Positions 58,695-64,000 of a DNA stretch of 64,000 bases are shown here, one piece after another (the first letter of the stretch is position 1; each line of letters opens with the position of its first letter). Source of the DNA: Talpa occidentalis (lineage: Eukaryota; Chordata; Mammalia; Eulipotyphla; Talpidae); NCBI RefSeq assembly GCF_014898055.3, contig NW_023605194.1, forward strand, positions 98,463,258 to 98,527,257, written 5' to 3'. Below the pieces are notes generated by a model. That model was not told where the DNA came from and did no database searches. It saw nothing but the letters and a program-made list of their open reading frames with translations. Both the position numbers and the translations under genes were made by a program.

Positions 58695-58890
58695 TTCTTT
58701 CTAGCTATGGACTTTGAGAATGTTCAGCAGTTGACTATGCCTCATTTTTCTCATTTATAAAGTGGGTGTAAATGATATGACTATTTTTTCTCTAAATTAT
58801 AATGGGAACTAAACCCCATAATGCACTTCAAACCCTAAGACTATTCTATAATATGTGTTCTATATTATATGCTCAGTAAATGATGTGATA
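58695..58890 (+). repeat. MIR SINE fragment
   Basis: GCCTCATTTTTCTCATTTAT, AAAGTGGGTGTAAATGATAT and TATGCTCAGTAAATGATG follow sense MIR. Confidence 0.75.
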
Positions 58891-59065
58891 TAAATTAAAA
58901 ACATTAACAAATGCTTGTTCAAAATATTTAACAATTTAAGATGTTTAATAGATGGCTAAATAAACATCGGATTATTTGAAGTCCACAAGCTAGACGATCA
59001 ATCAAGAGATACTGCATTATTTCCCTTATACACACAATCAAAGATTATTAAAGCTGCTTTTTTTA

Positions 59066-60746
59066 GAATAGAGGAAGACACAAAGAAATGGAAAGACATT
59101 CCCTGCTCATGGGCTAGAAGAATTAACATTATCAAAATGCCCATCCTACCTAAAGCAATTTACAGATTCAATGCTATTCCAATAAAAATTTCAATAACAT
59201 TCTTCAAAGAAATAGAACAAAGATTGATGAAATTCATATGGACCCACCAAACACCCTGAATAGCCAAATCTTTCCTGAAAAAAAAAAGAAGGGAATGGAG
59301 GCATCACACGCCCAGATTTCAAACTATACTACAAAACCATAATAATCAAAACTGCATGGTATTAGACCAAGAACAGACAAACAGACAAATGGAACCAAAT
59401 AGAAAATCCAGAAATTAAACCCACAAATGTGCAGTCAACTAATCTTTGACAAAGGAGCAAAGACTATGCAATGTAGTAAAGAAAATTCTTTCAATAAATG
59501 GTGCTGGGAAAACTGGGTCACTACATGCAAAAGAATGAAGCTTGACCACTACCTCACACCATGCACAAAAACCAACTCAAAATGGATTAAAGAACTAGAC
59601 ATAAGACTTAAAACCATAAAATATATAGAAGGAAATATAGGCAAAACACTGCATGACGTACACCTCAGTAACATTTTAAAAACACATCACCCAAAGCAGT
59701 GATAGTGAAGGCAAAGATAAACAGCTGGGACTGCATCAAATTAAAGAGCTTCTGTACAGAAAAGGAGATAGTAACCAAAACAAAGAGACGACCCACCGAT
59801 TGGGAGAAAATTTTTGCACACAACACTGATCACAAATATCTACAAAGAGCTGATGAGACTCAATAAAAACAAAGTAAATAATCCAGTCAAAAAATGGGCA
59901 GAAGAGCTAAAAAGAAACTTCTCTGAAGAGGAAATGCAAATGGCCAACAGGCATATGAAAAAATGTTCACCATCACTTGTAATCAGGGAAATGCAAATCA
60001 AAACTACCATGAGATACCATCTTACACCAGTGAGAATGGCACATGTTAAAAAAAACTAGCAACAACAAATGTTGGCGAGGGTGTGGAGAAAATGGAACTC
60101 TCCTGCACTGCTGGTGGGAGTGCAAACTGGTCCAACCACTATGGAAAGCTGTGTGGAGATTCCTCAACCTGCTAAAGATGGAGCTTCCATATGATCCAGC
60201 AATTCCACTCCTAGGTATTTACCCAAAGGACACAGAAACATTAATTCCAAAGGGCACCTGCACCCCTATGTTTATAGAAGCACTATTTACAATAGCTAAG
60301 CTTTGGAAACAACCCAAATGCCCAAAAATAGATGACTGGATCAAGAAGATGTGGTACATATACACCATGGAATATTACTCAGCATTCAAAAAAGATAAAC
60401 ACATGCAATTTGCAGCAACATGGATGGAGCTGGAAGGGATCATGCTTAGTGAAATAAGTCAGAAAGAATAAGAAAAATACTGGATGGTCTCACTCATAGC
60501 AGGAATTTAGAAAACCTAAATAAGGGACCAGGAAAAAGACTAATTATAATAAAGTAAAAATTAAAATCAACAAGCAACTATAAACCAGAGACACACTACA
60601 GAGCGGGAAGAAGGAGTAGGATCAAAACAAGAGGGGGTGGGGATTCTATGGGGACTATAAGCAAGATGAAAATGCATACATTGTGCAAAAATGAAAAATG
60701 ATGTAAAAATATATAAAATTTAAAAAATTATAAAAAAGAAAAAAGA
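59066..60746 (+). mobile_element. 5'-truncated L1, 1.7 kb
   Basis: Sense L1 covering the 3' third of ORF2, the 3' UTR and an A-rich tail ending near 60746. It shares its ORF2 end with the element at 5693-6484 almost residue for residue but differs in the 3' UTR and is more damaged. I could not find a convincing target-site duplication; the 5' end lies near the T-run at 59060. Confidence 0.93.
59078..60471 (+). pseudogene. L1 ORF2 remnant, frameshifted
   Basis: Three pieces of ORF2 lie in different frames or behind stops. The piece at 59427-59702 has FDKGAKTMQC, KWCWENWVTTCKRMKLDHYL and IGKTLHDVHL; the next, to 60059, has [18 protein letters not shown]; the last, from 60043 to 60471, has [28 protein letters not shown] and [13 protein letters not shown] run of eight A near 60046 replaces the seven found in the other L1, which shifts the frame between MAHVKK and the next piece. 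A TGA-containing junction near 59260 and an A-run near 59280 break it further upstream. Confidence 0.9.
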
Positions 60747-61770
60747 TGCTTTTCTTTTCTGTTAGCAATATATTAAAAGATGAATAGGCCAGTCATGGAT
60801 GACTCAATTTCCCCATTAATCAGAAACTTCCAGTTGATTGCTGACAGCTATTTTCTGAATTTTTATAGAAAGCAGTGAATAGATGACCTACAGAAAATAT
60901 TGTGAGAAGACGCCATGTAAAAATGCAGTAGACCATGAAGAGTTTACTGTACTTAGCAAAAAACAACATTCCCAGAACTGTACCCTTGCTGGTAATGAAA
61001 AAGTAAGTCTTCATGCCCCAAATGGTGACTTCCAGAGAGATGAATGTCTTATTTCAAAGTTTTGCTGAACAAACCATAAAGAACAGCATTAGATGACCCT
61101 TAGGGTATGGCTGAGTTTCTTACACAGGGTAGCAAAATTGACCTCAATTCCATATCTATCAATGACATTTATGATCCAGCTATAAAAGGCACAACGTAGA
61201 AAATTCATTAAATACTAATAGAATCCACAATAAAAACCTTACAAGGAATACACATGTGCATGCACATATGTGCACATGATTGTTGGATGTGTTTTGCTTG
61301 TTTCTTTGGCAGAAATAGGTACAGAAGAGTACTCAGTGTATGACTTTTCTTGATCCAGAAATGATCGGAAAACGTGTATTTGAAAGAAAATCATGCTTTT
61401 ATCCCCCTTTCCAATACTTTTAATGATCCTGAAAAATTCCTTTAATGTTTTTTGGTTGAGAAGAAAGTCTGAGTAGGTTGGATCTATGCATAGTCATTTT
61501 ATGGTTGAACAAAATTTTATGTTCATCTAGAACAATCCAAGAGAGACTGGATTTTTTTCTAAGAGCTATCTCATGCTTCATTAATTTTAAGGCCACCTTC
61601 AACTGCATAGATCATGGTTACTTAAGAATTCTTATACCATAAAGATATATAAAATTTCTCTTGGACTCAGGCATTTGATTCTAGTCCAAAAATCATAGGG
61701 ACTGGTTTCTGAAACAAGGATTGACTGATGGAAAATTAAACACCTTCAGGGATGAGGTGATCTTACTAGC
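60747..61770. other. No feature recognised
   Basis: Ordinary AT-rich DNA; the same holds for 55271-56012, 56314-57129, 61851-62439, 62837-63240 and 63526-64000. Confidence 0.45.
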
Positions 61771-61772
61771 AA

Positions 61773-61850
<78 letters not shown>
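61771..61850. repeat. Compound A-run, (AT)20, (AG)15 microsatellite
   Basis: Eleven A, then an AT run at 61781-61820, then an AG run at 61821-61850, all uninterrupted. Likely unstable in length. Confidence 0.97.
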
Positions 61851-61851
<1 letters not shown>

Positions 61852-62439
61852 ATATTACTCATCAGAAATTGTTTCCTCCTGGAGTAAAAATAATAAAATG
61901 GGATTTTGGTAATAACATTTGCAACTTTGAGAAAATCAGAAGTCAAAATTTGGGCTACCACCAAATGTTTAATGATCAAAGAACTCTCTAACCTTCCATG
62001 TAGAGACCTTGGGGAGGAAAAAAATAAGGAAAATTTACTTCATATGGAGATTTTCAGTTTTAGAATCTTAGACTTTAATGGAGCCTGGATTTCACCAGTT
62101 CTTCAGTCACCCCATTAGAAGATCATCCAACATGCCTTGTATGGTTGTTTCAGTCATGCCTTCACTCAACCTCTGCTTTGATGTCCCAGTATTTCCCCTG
62201 TTGGGCACATCTAGTTGCTGGAATCACTTATTTAGAGATGAAATTCCTTCCTAAAATGCTCATTAATTGTTCCCAGATCTGTGTCTGAATAGGAGAGAAC
62301 ATTTGTCCCTTTTGTTTATAGATGGTCTTTTATATAATAAATCACAATAACATAAAGAAAACTATTATGTTTCTCCAATCTTTTCTTGCTCAGACTAAGC
62401 AGAGTTATTTCGAAAGTCTTTGGAGCACAGCTAAGATAA

Positions 62440-62600
62440 AATTCCTCCTTGCCTCAGTCTAGTTGAGTGATCTTAATAAAGTACTAAATCTTAGTTTTCT
62501 TCTCTGTAAAGTAGCTGCAATGCAACTGACTGTATACATCTTCTCTGAGAATTAAATAATAATGCAGGCTCTTAACAAATGTTAAGTACTGTTTTTACTC
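62440..62600 (+). repeat. MIR SINE fragment
   Basis: GAGTGATCTTAATAAAGTAC, CTTAGTTTTCTTCTCTGTAA and GAGAATTAAATAATAATGCA follow sense MIR. Confidence 0.75.
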
Positions 62601-62741
62601 TCTTCAACTATTTCTTGAGCAACTTAAATCCTTAGGAGTTAGAATAGGTCTAGACAAGTATGATTTGAATATATTTACTTGATAAAGGCCAATGTTTTAT
62701 TTCTGTAAGTTTCTGGAAGTAGAGTGGGAGAGAGAGAATTA

Positions 62742-62836
62742 TGTGTGTGGAGGGTGTGTATATGTGTATGTAGTGTGTGTAGTGTTTGGTGTGGTGCAGA
62801 TATATGTGTGGTGTGTGTGTGTGTTTGTGTGTGTGA
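62742..62836. repeat. Imperfect GT-rich microsatellite
   Basis: GTGTGTG units with TA and GG interruptions over about 95 bases. Confidence 0.9.
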
Positions 62837-63249
62837 TGTCATCTGAACTCTGAGGCCTTGACATTTTACCTTCATTGCAGTCTGTCATTTTGTGAGTCAT
62901 GGCACTTATTTCTCCTCAAGTTGATCTAAGAATGACAGCCGAGCACTTTGTGATTACATACTTTTATACCAATAGGCATATACACATGTCAAGTCTCTGA
63001 ATATGTGGCAAATTTAATAAAGGTTTGGGAATTTAAAAGGGTTTAAATTTGCAGTACATAGAAACGTAAAACTGAATATCTGACATGTTTGCTCGAAAAC
63101 ATTTTGTATACATTGTTATTCTTTGCCAACTTTCTTTTCTGGTCTCCTTCCTCACTCGCAGGAACAAAACCACCAAAATTCTTTCAAGGAGAGTTTTCCT
63201 CATTAAAGTGACCCAGATAGATTTTTAAGATTCAATTGTTAGAATTTAG

Positions 63250-63516
63250 GGGCCTCCCCAGTGGTGCTGCAGATTGAGTGCAGCGCTGTGAAGCTGTCTG
63301 CAGCCTCTGCAGTGCGGGTTCGATCCTGGCCCACCACGGAGATACCTACATGGCACGGCAGACCTCTCCTGTCTCTCCTGCTGTTCCCTCAACAGTGCTT
63401 TCCGTCTGTCTGCCTGTTCTGCTCCCCACTCTGTCTCTGGTAAATCCTCTCACCCTCCCATGCCTCTGGCCTGTACCCTAGCTATTGTATAAATAAAAAA
63501 ATAAATCTTTAAAAAA
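63250..63516 (+). mobile_element. SINE copy 19 (type C, plus strand)
   Basis: Flanked by AGAATTTAG at 63241-63249 and 63517-63525. The head has GGTTCGATCC (B box) and GGCCTCCCCAGTGGTGCTGC; the tail is AAATAAAAAAATAAATCTTT. Confidence 0.95.
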
Positions 63517-64000
63517 AGAATTTAGAGTACTGGTGACAGGTATTACAAAATGATTTGGCTATAATTAATAAATGACTCTCTTTTTGGAGATGCAATCCTT
63601 CATAAAATTCAGTAACAAAAGAACATAATCCTACAGAGAGCTTTTTGCATTGCCAATGTGAGGAGGCAATCTAGCTATTTATGGAAGATCTTTCAACAAG
63701 AACAGTTTTTATTACTTTGAAATCACTTGCAGATGTTTTCCATATCTTTTCAGTTGCCATAAGATCAAATCTTAGATAGCGTGCTTATTAACAGCCATCT
63801 GTTTAATGCTTTGTTGTGAAACTTCATCTTTCTAGTTTTTTCAGGATTATTTTTTAGTCTAAATATCTGCAAAGGTAATTGCTTCAAATGGCCCTCTTTC
63901 TAAGTGCTTGAGTACCTACTTGGTAGATTTTAAGAAGCTGGATGAGGCCAGGCATCCTGACTGCATTGTATCTTCCTTTGCACAATGTCTGGTGCCTAGT

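Overview
This is nuclear DNA from a placental mammal. It is AT-rich, has no operon-like packing, and I found no intact cellular gene or recognisable coding exon, so it is either intergenic or deep inside a large intron. The diagnosis rests on interspersed repeats: ancient mammal-wide MIR and L2 remnants, eutherian-age MLT1-type LTRs, several L1 3' ends of different ages, and 19 copies of one lineage-specific tRNA-derived SINE. That SINE has A and B boxes in its head and an AATAAA plus TCTTT tail, so it belongs to the polyadenylated 'T+' class. It is not the primate Alu, rodent B1, ruminant BovA, bat VES or camelid type. A laurasiatherian such as a mole (TAL-like SINE) is my best guess, but I could not verify the family.

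Layout. 0-5 kb: a MIR, an L2 copy split by an L1 fragment, AT-palindromic DNA and a GT microsatellite. 5.4-7.3 kb: a nested stack in which an old antisense L1 carries a younger 5'-truncated L1 (perfect duplication of its target site) and a SINE. 7.3-23 kb: mostly unique AT-rich DNA with SINEs, MIR and L2 pieces, two MLT1-type LTRs and a perfect 148-bp tandem duplication at 20.4 kb. 23.8-25.8 kb: a processed pseudogene of PSME3IP1 (FAM192A/NIP30) on the minus strand, hit by at least two later retro-insertions. 27-36 kb: an unrecognised GC-richer block, SINEs, L1 and LTR remnants. 36-53 kb: SINEs, a MIR split by an LTR, a hAT-like MITE and a GC-rich block bounded by diverged direct repeats. 53-64 kb: MIR pieces, a GATA array between two L1 tails, a 1.7-kb L1 with a broken ORF2, AT/AG and GT microsatellites and a last SINE.

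Nothing here forms a gene system. The biology on view is retrotransposition. L1 supplied the machinery, and its products include the SINEs, the processed pseudogene, and two short A-rich inserts with target-site duplications that look like inserted tails without a body. Element names come from memory of consensus sequences and need a RepeatMasker run to confirm.
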